Source of the DNA: Citricoccus muralis
Lineage (GTDB): Bacteria > Actinomycetota > Actinomycetes > Actinomycetales > Micrococcaceae
Assembly: GCF_029637705.1 (NCBI RefSeq)
Contig: NZ_CP121252.1
Coordinates: 2,046,001-2,110,000, forward strand
Direction of reading: 5' to 3'
Length of the DNA stretch: 64,000 nucleotides
The position numbers were made by a program, and so were the translations under genes. This document shows positions 45,564 to 55,336 of this stretch, one piece after another (the stretch's first letter is position 1; every line of letters begins with the position of its first letter). The notes below the pieces were generated by a model. The model was given only the letters and a program-made list of their open reading frames with translations. It did no database searches and was not told the origin of the DNA.

Positions 45564-47267
45564 TCAGCCCGGGAAGGACAGGTCGCTGGCGACTCCGGAT
45601 TGTGGGCGCCACCAGGAGCCGACACCGAGCACGACTTCTTCTTCGGTTTCGGCGTAGATCACGTTGGATCCGGCGCCGGCGGAGAATCCGGTCATGCCCA
45701 GCAGCGGGTTGAGGCTGGCTTGGGTGCCGTTGAGTCCAATGAGCTCGGGCACCACGCGTTCGGTGGCGGAGGTAGCTGCCACCAGCAGTTCCTCGGTGGA
45801 GTACCAGACGACGTCGTTGAGCGGCACGGTGGTTTCCAACGAGATGGGGTTACCGATGCTCACCGGATTGCCGGACTCGTCCCGGATGACCCCGGCTACG
45901 AAGAGCTCGTTGCTGTCGCCGTCGCCGACCACCACCGCCACACGTGCGCCGTCGGGTGAGATGCGAAGGGCTTCCACCCGGCGCTGGTCGAGCCAGGCGG
46001 CGTCGATGGTGCGGGTTTCGATCTCCTCACCGAAACGGGCCACGGTGACGGTGGATTCGTCGTCCTGGTTTCGATCGGCGGTCCAGGCCCAACCGGTGTG
46101 GTCCAGGGAAGGCGCGGTGAGGTTTTCGCCGTCGTGAACCCGATCGAGCTGGCCGTGGGTGGTGGCCCAGTACATTCCGTCACGCTCGCCATTGAGGAAC
46201 ACCAGCTGGGAGTGATCCAGGCTCATGGTCGGGTCGACCGGCTCGAGGAAGGCGGCGTCGGGGGCGCCGGCGATGGGCAGCACAGCCGCACCTTCGTAGT
46301 AGACCAACTGGTCGTTCTCGCTGATGGCGACCTGCAGGCTGCCCACCGAGGCGGAGGTGCTCACGGTTTCGAACTCTTCGGCTTCTTCGCCCAGGTTCAC
46401 TGGGTTCTGGCCCATGGTCATCTCCACATCGGAGACACGGGCGAGTTCGGTCAGGGTCAGTTCCAGCTGTTGTTGCATGCGCTGCCGGGCCAGCGGCTCG
46501 GTGCCGCCCAGGGTGGAGGCGTTGAGGTCGACCTCGGCCACCCCGGAGCTCACGGGCACCGAGGCACGGGACAGTGCCGCACCGTCCGGGAAGGCGGTAG
46601 CGACCGCGCCGTCGAGGTACGCGGCGGGGCCGTCCATCAGAGATTGGACGATCTCGGCGGTCTGTCCGGAGCGGTTAAGGAACCAGCGAACATCGGGCAC
46701 AGCGTAGCTGTAGGAGGGGTCGTAGAAGAACAACCGGTGGGAGGCATAGAGCGCGTTGAACTGGGAGGAATCGAGAATGATGCCATCCGGGGCTTCGGCC
46801 ACGCGCCACTCGCCCGCTTCATTTTCGACGAGACGCAGGGTGATGGCCTCAGTGGAGTTCTCGGAGGTTTGGGAGAGCACCCCGGCGTCGTCGACCACAC
46901 CCTGGATTTCGAATTGGACAGTGTATTCGCCTTCGGCGTCGGAGGCGACGACAGCGGGCTGGGAAGAATAGATCACGGTGCGCAATTCGGGATCCCAGGA
47001 TTCGGCGGCTTCCGGGGTCATGTATTCCCGCGCGGTGGCAAAGTCGTCTTGGATGCCGGAGCCTGCATTGATAAACCCGGTGACAATAGCTTCGGGGGTG
47101 GCGCCCTGGGTAGGGGCCGGCGGGTTGAAGATGTAGGAGGCGGTGGATTCGGAGCCGCCCTGCTCATCGGAGCGGGTGACCGGACCGGCCTGGGGCAGGC
47201 TGGTGCAGCCGGCCAGGAGCAGGGCCAGGACGCTCACGAGTGCGAGCAGACGACAGCGGCGTAGCAT
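45564..47267 (-). CDS. lpqB: lipoprotein LpqB
   Basis: A 567-residue lipoprotein with lipobox LAGC (Cys21). A beta-propeller-like portion follows GerMN-like domain features (about 190-300, including ETVSTSASVGSLQVAI). LpqB interacts with MtrB and helps control cell division and wall integrity. Its ATG overlaps the mtrB stop (ATGA), so translational coupling is likely. It lies in the mtrA-mtrB-lpqB operon conserved in actinobacteria. Confidence 0.95.
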   Translation of the reverse strand: MLRRCRLLALVSVLALLLAGCTSLPQAGPVTRSDEQGGSESTASYIFNPPAPTQGATPEAIVTGFINAGSGIQDDFATAREYMTPEAAESWDPELRTVIYSSQPAVVASDAEGEYTVQFEIQGVVDDAGVLSQTSENSTEAITLRLVENEAGEWRVAEAPDGIILDSSQFNALYASHRLFFYDPSYSYAVPDVRWFLNRSGQTAEIVQSLMDGPAAYLDGAVATAFPDGAALSRASVPVSSGVAEVDLNASTLGGTEPLARQRMQQQLELTLTELARVSDVEMTMGQNPVNLGEEAEEFETVSTSASVGSLQVAISENDQLVYYEGAAVLPIAGAPDAAFLEPVDPTMSLDHSQLVFLNGERDGMYWATTHGQLDRVHDGENLTAPSLDHTGWAWTADRNQDDESTVTVARFGEEIETRTIDAAWLDQRRVEALRISPDGARVAVVVGDGDSNELFVAGVIRDESGNPVSIGNPISLETTVPLNDVVWYSTEELLVAATSATERVVPELIGLNGTQASLNPLLGMTGFSAGAGSNVIYAETEEEVVLGVGSWWRPQSGVASDLSFPG

Positions 47268-49057
47268 CAGCGCTCACCTCCGTTCTCGTTCCGCGGCGGT
47301 TTCGGCGGGTGCAGCGACTGCTCATAGGCCCGCTTGGGCAGGTCGGCGTGGCTGTGTGATGCGGTGTTGTCGTGCGCCTCGGCGTTGTCGTCCTGGGGGA
47401 ACTCGATCTCGCGGGCTGGCCGGCGGTCGGCCAGATCGTAGTCCGGTGGCAGGCACAGCGGCGGGGTGGCGGTGGTGGCCTCGCCGCGGTTGCGTGGCAG
47501 CACCAAGCGGAACGCGGCGCCCTCCCCCGGTTCGCCCCAGACGTCGAGCTGGCCGTGGTGCAGCCGGGTATCTTCGGCCGCAATGGACAAACCCAGTCCG
47601 GAGCCGCCGGTGGTGCGGGTGCGTGCCGGGTCGGCGCGCCAGAACCGGTCGAAAACGTGGGCGACCTGTTCTTCGTTCATGCCGATGCCGTGGTCGCGCA
47701 CCACCACGGCCACCTGGACCTCGTCGGAGGCGACGATGACATCGACCGGGCGGGATTCGCCGTGTTCGATCGCATTATTCACCAGATTGCGCAGAATACG
47801 CTCGATGCGGCGGTGGTCGACGTCGGCGGTGAAGTTCTCGCCCACGGGCACCACCCACACCTCGGTGTCGGCGTTGTCGGCCAGGGGTTGCGCGGTGAGC
47901 ACGACATCAGCAGCCAGGTGCAGAATGTCGGTGGATTCGGCGGCGACTTCCGCGGCACCGGCGTCGAACCGGCTGATTTCCAGCAGGTCTGCGAGCAGAG
48001 CTTGGAACCGTTCCACCTGGTGGTAGAGCAGCTCGGCAGAACGCCGGTTCACCGGGTCGAAATCGTAGCGGGAGTCGTGCAGCACCTCGGCCGCCATGGA
48101 CACGGTGGTCAGCGGGGTGCGCAGTTCGTGGGAGACGTCGGAGACGAAGCGTTGCTGAATCATCGACAGGTCGGCCAGCTGGGTGATCTGGTCCTGAATG
48201 TTGTCGGCCATGCGGTTGAACGAGGTGCCCAACCGGGCCACCTCGTCGCGTCGTCGCACCGCCATACGCACGGAAAGGTCTCCGGACGACAGCGACTCTG
48301 CGGTGGCGGCGGCTTGCTGCACCGGGCGCACCACCTGACGGGTGGTGAACAGGGCGATCATGATGTTGAGCACGAGCAGAATCACCAGGGCGAGCACGAG
48401 CACATTGGTCAGGTAGTCCAGGGTGGATTGGACCTCGGTGAGGTCGTAGACCAGGTAGAGCGCGTAAAAGTTACCCGGGGGCAGCACCAGCTGGGTGCCA
48501 AACACCAGGCCCGGCCCGGTCTGCTCGCCCACGCCCACGGGCACGGACACCGACTGCCAGTAGATGCCCTGATCCTCGGCGACGGCGTCGGACATTTCCT
48601 GGGTAATCAGATCCTCGGAGACCCCGGCGGAGGAGATGGATCCAACATAGAGGTTCTGGCCCTCGTCCAAGGGCACCAGAATAAAACCTCGCGCCATGGT
48701 GCCGCTGCCGCCGGCCAGGGAGCCCAGGGTGTCGGTGACCAGGTTGGAGGTGTTCTCCTGGTCATTCGTGTTCGCGTTCTCGAAGATGGTGCGCGCCTGA
48801 TTCAGCCCGTGGTTAGCCTCGGCCTGCACCTGGGCGAACCGCGACTCAAATAGTCCGGTAGAGACCTGATGGGAGAGGAACAGCCCCAGGATCAGCGCGG
48901 AGGCGAAGGTGAAGAACACGGTCGTCGACACCGTGCGGAATTGCAGCGAGGATACCCAGCGATCGCGAATCCAGCGCACGCCGTGGCCCGGCAGGTACAG
49001 CCAGCCGCGCGCGCCGCGGCGCTGTTGCGGTGCCAGCACCGGGGTGGAGCCATGCAA
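47267..49057 (-). CDS. mtrB: sensor histidine kinase MtrB
   Basis: A 596-residue membrane kinase. Helix 1 (about 43-64) and helix 2 (about 212-233) flank an extracytoplasmic region; a HAMP domain (about 235-285) and the HisKA box with His310 in SDVSHELRTPLTTV follow. The HATPase has NNAIEHGES, DHGIGM and GGSGLGLSIA. A Pro/Asp-rich C-terminal tail of about 80 residues follows, not part of the catalytic core. The partner MtrA begins 36 bases upstream on the same strand. Confidence 0.96.
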   Translation of the reverse strand: MHGSTPVLAPQQRRGARGWLYLPGHGVRWIRDRWVSSLQFRTVSTTVFFTFASALILGLFLSHQVSTGLFESRFAQVQAEANHGLNQARTIFENANTNDQENTSNLVTDTLGSLAGGSGTMARGFILVPLDEGQNLYVGSISSAGVSEDLITQEMSDAVAEDQGIYWQSVSVPVGVGEQTGPGLVFGTQLVLPPGNFYALYLVYDLTEVQSTLDYLTNVLVLALVILLVLNIMIALFTTRQVVRPVQQAAATAESLSSGDLSVRMAVRRRDEVARLGTSFNRMADNIQDQITQLADLSMIQQRFVSDVSHELRTPLTTVSMAAEVLHDSRYDFDPVNRRSAELLYHQVERFQALLADLLEISRFDAGAAEVAAESTDILHLAADVVLTAQPLADNADTEVWVVPVGENFTADVDHRRIERILRNLVNNAIEHGESRPVDVIVASDEVQVAVVVRDHGIGMNEEQVAHVFDRFWRADPARTRTTGGSGLGLSIAAEDTRLHHGQLDVWGEPGEGAAFRLVLPRNRGEATTATPPLCLPPDYDLADRRPAREIEFPQDDNAEAHDNTASHSHADLPKRAYEQSLHPPKPPRNENGGER

Positions 49058-49092
49058 CGCGACGGGCGCACTGGGGGTGGAACGTGTCTGGC

Positions 49093-49770
49093 TCAGGGCT
49101 GACCGGCCTTGTACCCGACCCCGCGTACCGTGAGCACCACCTCAGGATTGTCAGGATCCTTCTCCACTTTGGAGCGCAAGCGCTGGACGTGCACGTTGAC
49201 TAGGCGGGCGTCGCCCTGGTGGCGGTACCCCCAGATCTCTTCCAGCAGCATGTCGCGGGTCAGCACCTGACCCGGACGGCGGGCCAGCGCGACCAGCAGG
49301 TCAAACTCCAACGGGGTGAGGTTGATACGTTCCCCGGCGCGGGTGACTTCGTGGCCGGAGACATCAATGGTGACATCTCCAATACGCAGCGCCTCAGAGG
49401 AGCGTACATCGCCCTCACGCAGTCGGGCGCGCACGCGGGCCACCAATTCGGCGGGCTTGAACGGCTTGGGCACGTAGTCGTCGGCGCCGGCTTCCAATCC
49501 ACGCACCACGTCGGCCGTTTCGGATTTCGCGGTGAGCATCACGATGGGGGTGTCCGATTCCTGGCGGATCGCACGGCAGATTTCGATGCCGTCGCGGCCG
49601 GGCAACATCAGATCGAGCAGCACCAAATCCGGGCGGATCGAGCGGAACAGATCGACTGCGGCGTTGCCGTCGGCACAGAAATAGGGTTCGAAACCGTCGT
49701 TACGCAGCACGATGCCGATCATCTCGGACAGCGCCTCGTCGTCGTCGACCACCAAGATTCTGGCTTTCAT
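49093..49770 (-). CDS. mtrA: response regulator MtrA
   Basis: A 225-residue OmpR-type regulator, essential in mycobacteria, where it controls the cell cycle and wall genes. The receiver domain has Asp9/Asp10/Asp11, phospho-acceptor Asp53 in LVLLDLMLPGRDG, and KPFKP. The winged helix ends with RLVNVHVQRLRSKVEKDP and VRGVGYKAG. The start MKARILVVDDD is family-typical; upstream codons in the frame are not conserved. It heads the mtrA-mtrB-lpqB operon. An inverted repeat lies about 85 bases before it (49853-49866). Confidence 0.97.
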   Translation of the reverse strand: MKARILVVDDDEALSEMIGIVLRNDGFEPYFCADGNAAVDLFRSIRPDLVLLDLMLPGRDGIEICRAIRQESDTPIVMLTAKSETADVVRGLEAGADDYVPKPFKPAELVARVRARLREGDVRSSEALRIGDVTIDVSGHEVTRAGERINLTPLEFDLLVALARRPGQVLTRDMLLEEIWGYRHQGDARLVNVHVQRLRSKVEKDPDNPEVVLTVRGVGYKAGQP

Positions 49771-49852
49771 CCTCGGTCCAACCCCCGTTCTCCACACATG
49801 TCGCCCCGGAGCATGGGGCGATCTGTGAAGAAGCATATCGGTTGCTGGCCGT

Positions 49853-49866
49853 GTTACGTGGATAAC
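49853..49866. promoter_or_regulatory. inverted repeat GTTA-N6-TAAC between mtrA and its divergent neighbour
   Basis: A short palindrome in a region shared by two divergent promoters. Within it CGTGGATAA (49857-49865) reads TTATCCACG on the minus strand, close to a DnaA box. It may be a chance match; neither role is supported beyond sequence. Confidence 0.25.
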
Positions 49867-49955
49867 TCGGCCGAAATCTGGAGAGTCCTGACAACACCGG
49901 TATAGAGTCGAGTCCGAGAGATCACGACGTCGACCACTCGAGAGGCTCCGCGTTC

Positions 49956-51239
49956 ATGAGCACACCACAGCCCCCCGAGGGCTCGGAACCCTCCAACCCC
50001 TACGTCGGCTCGCCGAACCCGTACGGTTCCCCGAATCCTTATGGCGTCATCCCGTCCCAGCCAAGCCAGCCCGGCGGCTATCAGGTGCCCCCGTATCAGC
50101 CGGTCGGAGCCTACCCCGGCTCCTACTCGGGTCAGCAGCCTGGCCACCATCCGGGTCAGCAGCCCGTATTTGTGCAAGCCTCCCGTCCCGGCACCATCCC
50201 CTTGCGCCCGCTGACGCTGTCGGATCTGCTCGAGGGTATCTTCGCCACGCTGCGACGCAACCCGGGGGCGGTACTCGGCATTTCCGCCGTCGCCGCCGTC
50301 GCCCAGGCCGCCGTCTACATGGTGGGTATCTACGCCCTGTTCTCCACGCTCGGTGAGAATATGATGACACCGGGCATGGACGATCCCTCGGATGAGCAAA
50401 TCTTTGATCTGCTGGCCACCATGGCGACCTGGGGAGGCACGAGCTTCGGCGGAATGATGGTGCTCTCCGTCTTCTTCACCCTGCTGGCCCAGGCTGTGCT
50501 CGGCATTGTGGCGGTGCGCTCCGCGGTGGGCGTGAAGACCACCTTCGGCCAGACGTTGCGGCTGATGCGCGGTTCCTGGGGCAAGTTGCTGCTGTTTATG
50601 CTGTTGTTGGCCGTCATCACCACCGTGATCATGGCCATTTTCGTGGGCCTGATCGTCTGGGCGGTGTTCTCGTGGCAGGATGCGAGCTTCGGGGTCGCCA
50701 TCGTGACCATCCTGCTTTTCGGTTTCGCCACCTTCATGATTGGCATCTGGCTGGGCATCAAGTTCTGCTTGACCACCACGCTCATCGGGGTCGAGCAGAT
50801 CGGCCCGCTGCGGGCCATGGGCCGGTCGTGGCGGCTCACCGGCGGGGCCTGGTGGCGGACCTTCGGCATCGTGCTGCTGGTGACCCTGATCCTCGGCATT
50901 GTCACCTCGGTGATCACCACGCCACTGTCGATGATCTCGGTGATGTTCCTTGACGAGAACGCCTCCGCAGAAGAGATGGTCCAGCAAACCGCGCTGCTCA
51001 CCGCGATCCAGACCGGCGTGTCGATCTTCGTCTCGATGTTCGCCCAGTGCCTGATCTCGATTCTGTACGGCCTGTTTTACGTCGACTACCGGATGCGGCG
51101 CGAGGGCTTCGACCGTGAACTGCTGAATATTGCCACCTCGGTGGGCGCGGAAACGGACGACCGCTTCTCCACCCGCCTCAACGCCCAGACCCTCGACAGC
51201 GCCGCTGATGACCTTGTTCCTGGCCGCCCGCGCAGCTGA
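49956..51239 (+). CDS. polytopic membrane protein (glycerophosphodiesterase-type membrane domain)
   Basis: A 427-residue protein. Its first 75 residues are Pro, Gly, Tyr, Ser and Gln-rich, a disordered cytoplasmic tail with repeats of NPYGSP and GQQPG type. Then come SDLLEGIFATLRRNPGAVLG and about six helices (about 97-385). The motif FCLTTTLIGVEQIGPLRAMGRSWRLTGGAWWRTFG (in pieces) is typical of actinobacterial proteins resembling the membrane part of glycerophosphoryl diester phosphodiesterase; no catalytic domain is present. It overlaps the next gene by 32 bases and starts the DUF4129-DUF58 operon. Confidence 0.85.
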   Translation: MSTPQPPEGSEPSNPYVGSPNPYGSPNPYGVIPSQPSQPGGYQVPPYQPVGAYPGSYSGQQPGHHPGQQPVFVQASRPGTIPLRPLTLSDLLEGIFATLRRNPGAVLGISAVAAVAQAAVYMVGIYALFSTLGENMMTPGMDDPSDEQIFDLLATMATWGGTSFGGMMVLSVFFTLLAQAVLGIVAVRSAVGVKTTFGQTLRLMRGSWGKLLLFMLLLAVITTVIMAIFVGLIVWAVFSWQDASFGVAIVTILLFGFATFMIGIWLGIKFCLTTTLIGVEQIGPLRAMGRSWRLTGGAWWRTFGIVLLVTLILGIVTSVITTPLSMISVMFLDENASAEEMVQQTALLTAIQTGVSIFVSMFAQCLISILYGLFYVDYRMRREGFDRELLNIATSVGAETDDRFSTRLNAQTLDSAADDLVPGRPRS

Positions 51240-51885
51240 GATCCCCTGGACGCCTGACCGGGACGAGGCGCGCCGCACCATTCTGCACGAGCTCTCGCAG
51301 CAGGAGTATGCCGAGCAGCGCCCCAACCCCCTGGCCGAGTGGCTTGAGGCCGCCTGGCACGCCCTGGTCGGGTGGCTGGCCGGGGTGGAAGGTGGCGCCG
51401 GACTGCCGGCGTGGCTGATCGTGGCGGCGGTGATCGTGCTGACGGTCGTGCTGTTGTTGTGGTTGCGTCCCCGTTTCGGAGTACGTCGATCCGGCGATGA
51501 CGACCGTGCGGGCGTGGTGGATGCCGCGCTGACCGCCGAGCAGTACCGGGAAGCCGGCGACACCGCGATACGCGAGTCCCGAGCCTCGGATGCCGTACTC
51601 GCCTACTTCCGCGCCATCCTCCGACAGGGACAGAACCGAGTACTGCTCCCCGAACGAGCCTCACTCACGGCGACCGGTGCCAGTGCCACCCTCGGCGAGG
51701 TGTTCCCCGAGCATCGTGCGCGACTGGACGAGTCCGCCGGCTGGTTCAACGACGTCGCCTATGGCCACCGTGGGGCTTCCATCGACCAGGCCAAGCGCCT
51801 GGCCGAGCTCGAACGTGAACTGCGTGTGGCTTCACCGTCCCGACCCAGCTCGAGGCACACCCCGCGGCAGGTGGTGCCCCGATGA
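51208..51885 (+). CDS. DUF4129-domain membrane protein
   Basis: A 225-residue protein with one transmembrane helix (about 67-86) and a C-terminal cytoplasmic DUF4129 domain (about 105-200: YREAGDTAIRESRASDAVLAYFRAIL). In this domain family the neighbours are MoxR ATPase and DUF58 proteins, all found in this operon. ATG 51208 (MTLFLAARAAEIPW) is preferred; an in-frame ATG further upstream would lie deep in the preceding gene. Its stop overlaps the DUF4350 start. Confidence 0.85.
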   Translation: MTLFLAARAAEIPWTPDRDEARRTILHELSQQEYAEQRPNPLAEWLEAAWHALVGWLAGVEGGAGLPAWLIVAAVIVLTVVLLLWLRPRFGVRRSGDDDRAGVVDAALTAEQYREAGDTAIRESRASDAVLAYFRAILRQGQNRVLLPERASLTATGASATLGEVFPEHRARLDESAGWFNDVAYGHRGASIDQAKRLAELERELRVASPSRPSSRHTPRQVVPR

Positions 51886-53087
51886 CCACCTCCGCTGTCC
51901 CCTCGGTGGCCGATCTGTGGCGGACGCACCGCCGCACCGTGCTGCTCGTGGCCGCGCTGGTGGGGCTTTTCGCGATCACGGTGGCGGTGCTGTTCACCCG
52001 CCAGCCCGAGGATAACGCCGTACTCGGGGCGGACAATCCGGGGCCCACCGGCGGCCAGGCTGTGGCCCGGGTGGTTGCTGGCTACGGTGTCGACGTGCGC
52101 CCCGCATCCAGCCTGGATGAGGTGCAAGCGCTGCTCGAAGAAGACCCCGAGGCCCGCGTGCTGCTCTACGACGAGGGCATCCTCGAGTCCAGCCCGCAGC
52201 GCCTCGACGAGGTGGCCGAGACGGTGCCTGCGGAACAGCGGGTGCTGGTGGCTCCCACCGCCTCGATGGCCGAGGTACTGACCGAGGGCGTCGCCGTGGG
52301 CGAGTCACTCGACGACGTCGAGGCTAGCGCAGCCTGTGAGCTTCCCGTGGCCCGCGAGGCGGAGACCGTGACCGGCAACGGCGTGGAGCTGACCTGGAAC
52401 GTTGAAAACTCCGATGCCACAGAAGCGCACACCTGTTTCGAGACCGAGAAAGGGCACGCGCTGATCCAGGACCCTGCCGGGACCACCGTGATCGGGCTCT
52501 ACGATATGTTTACCAACCGGGGAGTGTCCGAAGACGGCAACGCTGTGGTCGCGCTGTGGAGCGCGGCAGCCACCGACACCCTGATCTGGTACCTGCCCGG
52601 CATGGCGGATCTCTCTGTGGCGGGCGGCACCCCGGGCCCGGTGATGCCGGACTGGGTGCGCCCCGGAATGCTCTGGCTGCTGGTCATCGCCGTGGTCGGG
52701 ATGGTCTGGGCGGGACGCCGGCACGGCCCCGTCGTCGTGGAACCATTCCCCGCCCAGGTCTCGCCCCTGGAATCCAGTGTGGGCCGGGCCCGCCTCTACG
52801 AGCGAGGCAACCAGCAGACCGCCGCCTTGGACACCCTGCAGCGCGGCGCCCTGCTCCGCATGGCCCGCCTGCTGCGCACCCCGGACGATACGGACTCCGT
52901 GATCACCGAGACCGCCCGGGTACTGGGTCGGGATCGCGCCGACGTCGAATCCGTCCTCGATCCGCGCCGCCGCCCCGAGAAACTCAGCCGGTCCGAGCTA
53001 GTGACCCGCTCCCGCCGTCTGCTCGCCCTGGAACGCGAGCTTGCCGCATCCCTGACCCACCCACGAAGGAGAATCGATGACCTCTGA
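51882..53087 (+). CDS. DUF4350-domain protein
   Basis: A 401-residue membrane protein. Helix 1 (about 18-38) is followed by an extracytoplasmic DUF4350 domain (about 60-240: QAVARVVAGYGVDVRPASSLDEVQALL in pieces), then helix 2 (about 262-280) and a cytoplasmic helical C-terminus. The domain is found in operons with moxR and DUF58 genes. It overlaps the DUF4129 gene and the MoxR gene (11 bases). It probably forms part of a membrane assembly with them; the job is unknown. Confidence 0.83.
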   Translation: MTTSAVPSVADLWRTHRRTVLLVAALVGLFAITVAVLFTRQPEDNAVLGADNPGPTGGQAVARVVAGYGVDVRPASSLDEVQALLEEDPEARVLLYDEGILESSPQRLDEVAETVPAEQRVLVAPTASMAEVLTEGVAVGESLDDVEASAACELPVAREAETVTGNGVELTWNVENSDATEAHTCFETEKGHALIQDPAGTTVIGLYDMFTNRGVSEDGNAVVALWSAAATDTLIWYLPGMADLSVAGGTPGPVMPDWVRPGMLWLLVIAVVGMVWAGRRHGPVVVEPFPAQVSPLESSVGRARLYERGNQQTAALDTLQRGALLRMARLLRTPDDTDSVITETARVLGRDRADVESVLDPRRRPEKLSRSELVTRSRRLLALERELAASLTHPRRRIDDL

Positions 53088-54036
53088 GAACACCCTCCGA
53101 GACAAGCTGCAGGCGGTGCGCACCGAGGTGGCGCGTGCCGTGGTGGGCCAGGACGCCGCGGTGACTTCCCTACTGATTGGCCTGCTCTGCCGCGGCCACG
53201 TACTGCTCGAGGGCGTACCCGGGGTGGCCAAGACCCTCCTGGTACGCTCCCTCTCCGCCGCCATTTCGTTGGAAACCCGCCGCGTGCAGTTCACCCCCGA
53301 TCTGATGCCCGGTGACATCACCGGCTCGTTGGTCTACGACGCCCGCACCGGGGAGTTCGAGTTCCGCCGCGGCCCCGTGTTCACCCACCTGATGCTGGCC
53401 GACGAGATCAACCGCACGCCCCCGAAAACCCAGGCCGCGCTGCTGGAGGCCATGGAAGAGCGTCAGGTCTCCGCCGACGGGTCATCGCTCCCCTTGCCCG
53501 ACCCGTTTATGGTGGCCGCCACCCAGAACCCGGTGGAATACGAGGGCACCTACCCGCTGCCCGAGGCGCAGCTGGACCGGTTCCTGCTCAAGGTCACCCT
53601 GAACCTGCCCGAGCGCGACCAGGAAATCGAGATCCTCACCCGTCACGCGGCCGGATTCTCACCCTCCGACCTAGCGGCGGCCGGGGTCACCGCGGTGGCC
53701 AGCGCCGAAGACATTCAGCTCGCTCGCGCCGAAGCCGCGACGGTGCAGGCCAGCCCTGAGGTTCTCGGCTATATCGCCGACATCGCCCGGGCCACCCGCA
53801 CCTCGCCGTCGTTCCAGCTCGGGGTCTCCCCGCGCGGCTCGACTGCCCTGCTCAATGCATCCAAGGCGTGGGCCTGGCTGTCCGGGCGGGACTACATCTC
53901 CCCCGATGACGTCCAAGCGCTGGTGCTGCCCTGCCTGCGCCATCGCGTTTCGCTGCGGCCCGAGGCCGAGATGGACGGCGTCACCACCGACCAGGTGCTG
54001 ACCTCGCTGCTGTCCACTGTCCCGGTCCCCCGGTGA
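53077..54036 (+). CDS. MoxR-family AAA+ ATPase
   Basis: A 319-residue chaperone-like ATPase. Walker A GVPGVAKTLLV, Walker B LADEINRTPPKTQAALLEAMEE and sensor 1 VAATQNPVEYEGTYPLPEAQLDRFL are complete, followed by the lid domain (RHRVSLRPEAEMDGVTTDQV). MoxR proteins remodel or activate partner proteins, usually together with DUF58/VWA proteins. AAGGAG precedes the ATG. The next gene is a DUF58 protein, as expected. Confidence 0.95.
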   Translation: MTSENTLRDKLQAVRTEVARAVVGQDAAVTSLLIGLLCRGHVLLEGVPGVAKTLLVRSLSAAISLETRRVQFTPDLMPGDITGSLVYDARTGEFEFRRGPVFTHLMLADEINRTPPKTQAALLEAMEERQVSADGSSLPLPDPFMVAATQNPVEYEGTYPLPEAQLDRFLLKVTLNLPERDQEIEILTRHAAGFSPSDLAAAGVTAVASAEDIQLARAEAATVQASPEVLGYIADIARATRTSPSFQLGVSPRGSTALLNASKAWAWLSGRDYISPDDVQALVLPCLRHRVSLRPEAEMDGVTTDQVLTSLLSTVPVPR

Positions 54037-54040
54037 TCTT

Positions 54041-55333
54041 GTGGTTCTTTCCCTGCGCTGTCTCGCCCTGAGCCTGCTCGGGATCATCCCGGTGCTGATC
54101 TGGCCCACCACCGCGACCGTGTGGTGGTGCGTCTTGGCCCTGGTGGTGATCATCAGTCTCGATCTGCTGACGGCGGCCTCGCCCCGAGCGGTGAGCTTCA
54201 CCCGCGAGATCGACTCCTCGGTGCGCTTGGACGAATCGGCACATTCAGCGCTGATCGTTCACCAGTTGGGGCGACGACGCCTGCGCGGCTCCGTGCGCGA
54301 CGGCTGGCAACCCACTGCCGGGGCGCACCCGGTACAGCAGAACCTCGACCTGCCGCCGGGCGAATCGCGCCGGCTCACCATGACCCTGACCCCCTCCCGC
54401 CGCGGAACGCTGAACACCCGCGTGGTGACGGTGCGCTCCTGGGGGCTGCTCGGTGTGGCCGGGCGCCAGGTCACCCACCCGGCACCGGGGCGGATCACAG
54501 TGCTACCGCCGTTCCGGTCCCGCAAGCACCTGCCCTCGCGGCTGGCCCGACTGCGCGAAATGGACGGGCGCTCCGCTATACAGACCCGCGGTGCCGGCAA
54601 TGAGTTTGATTCCCTGCGAGATTATGTGCGCGGCGACGACGTCCGCTCCATCGACTGGCGGGCTACCGCCCGGCGTCAGGACCTGGTGGTACGCACCTGG
54701 CGCCCGGAGCGCGACCGCCGGGTGGTGATCGTGGTCGATTCCTCCCGTACGGCTGCGGCCCGGGTACAGAACGAAACCCGCTTCGACACCGGGATCGAAA
54801 CCGCACTGTTGCTCGCAGCGCTGGCTCAGTCCGGCGGCGACCGGGTGGAGGTATTGGCCTTTGACCGCCAGGTACGCGCCCGGGCCTCGTCCACCACCAA
54901 GGGGTCGCTGCTGAACCATATGGTGACCGCCCTGGCTGATGTGGAGCCCCGGTTGTTGGCGGCAGATTGGACACAGGTGCCGGTCGAGGTGTCGCGGGTG
55001 GCCCGACAGCGCGCCCTGGTGGTGCTGGTGACCTCGCTCGACGCCGGCGCCCTGCAGGAGGGGTTGTTCCCGATCCTGCCGCAGCTCGCCCGCCATCACC
55101 AGGTGTTGGTCGCCTCGGTGGCCGACCCGGAGCTGGCCGAACTCAGCAACCAGATCGATGATCCCGGTTCGGCGTTCATGGCCGCGGCCGCTCAGCGATC
55201 CCAGCTCGACGAAGCCGGACTGGTGCAGATGCTGCGGCATGCCGGAGCCGACGTCGTACAGGCAGCCCCTACCCACCTGCCGACGGCGGTGGCCGACACC
55301 TATCTGCGGCTCAAAAGCGCTGGACGGCTCTAA
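54041..55333 (+). CDS. DUF58 (VWA-like) protein
   Basis: A 430-residue protein with two N-terminal helices (about 5-45) and a beta-rich middle. The DUF58 signature GNEFDSLRDYVRGDDVRSIDWRATAR is seen in pieces at about 185-210, and VVIVVDSSRTAAARV follows in a VWA-like fold. It starts at GTG 54041, only four bases after the moxR stop; in this frame no ATG is near. It ends the operon that begins at 49956 and converges on the MetE-like gene with a four-base gap. Confidence 0.92.
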   Translation: MVLSLRCLALSLLGIIPVLIWPTTATVWWCVLALVVIISLDLLTAASPRAVSFTREIDSSVRLDESAHSALIVHQLGRRRLRGSVRDGWQPTAGAHPVQQNLDLPPGESRRLTMTLTPSRRGTLNTRVVTVRSWGLLGVAGRQVTHPAPGRITVLPPFRSRKHLPSRLARLREMDGRSAIQTRGAGNEFDSLRDYVRGDDVRSIDWRATARRQDLVVRTWRPERDRRVVIVVDSSRTAAARVQNETRFDTGIETALLLAALAQSGGDRVEVLAFDRQVRARASSTTKGSLLNHMVTALADVEPRLLAADWTQVPVEVSRVARQRALVVLVTSLDAGALQEGLFPILPQLARHHQVLVASVADPELAELSNQIDDPGSAFMAAAAQRSQLDEAGLVQMLRHAGADVVQAAPTHLPTAVADTYLRLKSAGRL

Positions 55334-55336
55334 ATC

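Noticed and set aside
49854-51563. 569-codon minus-strand open frame opposite the membrane-protein gene
   Set aside because: Its His/Gly/Gln-rich low-complexity product is the reverse reading of hydrophobic codons; the plus-strand protein has clear helices and operon context.
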